Shown in pieces: positions 39,426-39,721 of a stretch of DNA of 39,721 bases (its first letter is position 1; each line of letters opens with the position of its first letter). The translations under genes were made by a program, and so were the position numbers. The notes below the pieces were generated by a model. That model was not told the DNA's origin. It saw only the letters and a program-made list of their open reading frames with translations, and did not search any database. Source of the DNA: an uncultured Oscillospiraceae bacterium (GTDB lineage: Bacteria > Bacillota > Clostridia > Oscillospirales > Ruminococcaceae); assembly GCA_934481385.1 (NCBI GenBank), contig CAKSPD010000011.1, positions 1-39,721 on the forward strand, written 5' to 3'.

Positions 39426-39721
39426 ATACCATTGATTTATAAACAGTAAACCATGTGCAATGCTACTTTCAGCGTATATGAGAAAATTATTTTTTGAAAG
39501 ATGAGTCGTTTCTTGGCAAGCAATGGACAGTATATATATGTGGTTTGAGAAGATACATGGGGTATCCAATTTTCAGTTTACTGACTGGTAGTGTGACACT
39601 TTCAGATTCTATTGACTATGTGAAAGCAGTCATATTGAAGAAGGCTAGAGCCTGTTGACACTATTTTAGCCACGTGAAGATGCACGCGATTTGAACGAAT
39701 GACAGAAAGATAACATCGAGT
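39426..39721. other. Unassigned sequence at the right edge
   Basis: A plus-strand frame from about 39480 to 39658 can be read (DESFLGKQWTVYICGLRRYM, PIFSLLTGSVTLSDSIDYVK) and has coding-like composition, but its start is unclear and no family is recognised. It may be a remnant. No promoter, tRNA or repeat is visible. Confidence 0.3.

Overview
The window comes from a low-GC Gram-positive anaerobe, most likely a gut or rumen Ruminococcus-like member of the Oscillospiraceae. This is inferred from the AT-rich composition, strong AGGAGG-type ribosome binding sites, near-consensus sigma-A promoters (TTGACA, 17 bp, TGnTATAAT) and gene families typical of that group: a GLUG-repeat surface protein, a PqqD/HPrK-like/NTP_transf_5 cluster, and a cytoplasmic sugar-binding-like GGDEF protein. 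I ran no database search; family names rest on motifs and remembered sequence patterns.

Layout. 1-3561 (-): the N-terminal 1187 residues of a very large secreted GLUG-repeat protein that runs off the left edge. 3586-4252: two outward-facing promoters inside a 34-nt inverted repeat, followed by the C-terminal stub of a methyltransferase and the N-terminal stub of a Phd/YefM antitoxin. 4249-8545 (+): a tightly coupled five-gene cluster (HPrK-like kinase, PqqD/RRE protein, S26-type peptidase, ABC exporter, NTP_transf_5 nucleotidyltransferase). It looks like a RiPP tailoring and export operon without a visible precursor or cyclase. 8573-8882: a collapsed TetR/ABC locus that keeps its palindromic operator. 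9066-10403 (+): a MATE exporter.

10447-27441 is the most interesting region. On the minus strand, two WYL regulators are followed by SWIM zinc finger, HEAT-like, MoxR ATPase, DUF5682 and VWA genes, a relative of E. coli yehQ/yehL/yehM/yehP. Divergent from it on the plus strand is a TerY-P phosphorylation triad (kinase, TerY-like VWA, PP2C). The triad is headed by a zinc-ribbon plus BspA-type LRR protein, followed by a membrane diguanylate cyclase and then a cytidine-deaminase-like protein with a long low-complexity tail. The two arms start on either side of a 33-bp dyad. Both arms belong to families linked to stress or conflict biology, so the region is a candidate composite defence or stress island.

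27470-31364: two small minus-strand genes face an XRE regulator across a palindrome with face-to-face promoters, then an orphan D12-class adenine methylase behind a sugar-binding-like/GGDEF protein. 31518-34963 (-): a MacB-like efflux set (HlyD adaptor, ATPase, FtsX-type permease) under a promoter with two palindromes. 35110-36453 (-): a TrkH/KtrB potassium channel subunit. 36651-36726 (+): tRNA-Thr(GGT). 36918-38111 (+): a PLP-dependent Cys/Met-metabolism enzyme. 38192-39093 (+): a gene stub and a metallophosphoesterase. 39094-39721 holds decayed sequence.

Gene stubs at several block boundaries (3.9-4.25, 8.6-8.8, 20.7, 38.2-38.4 and probably 39.3 kb) suggest the accessory blocks were assembled and trimmed by repeated insertion and deletion.
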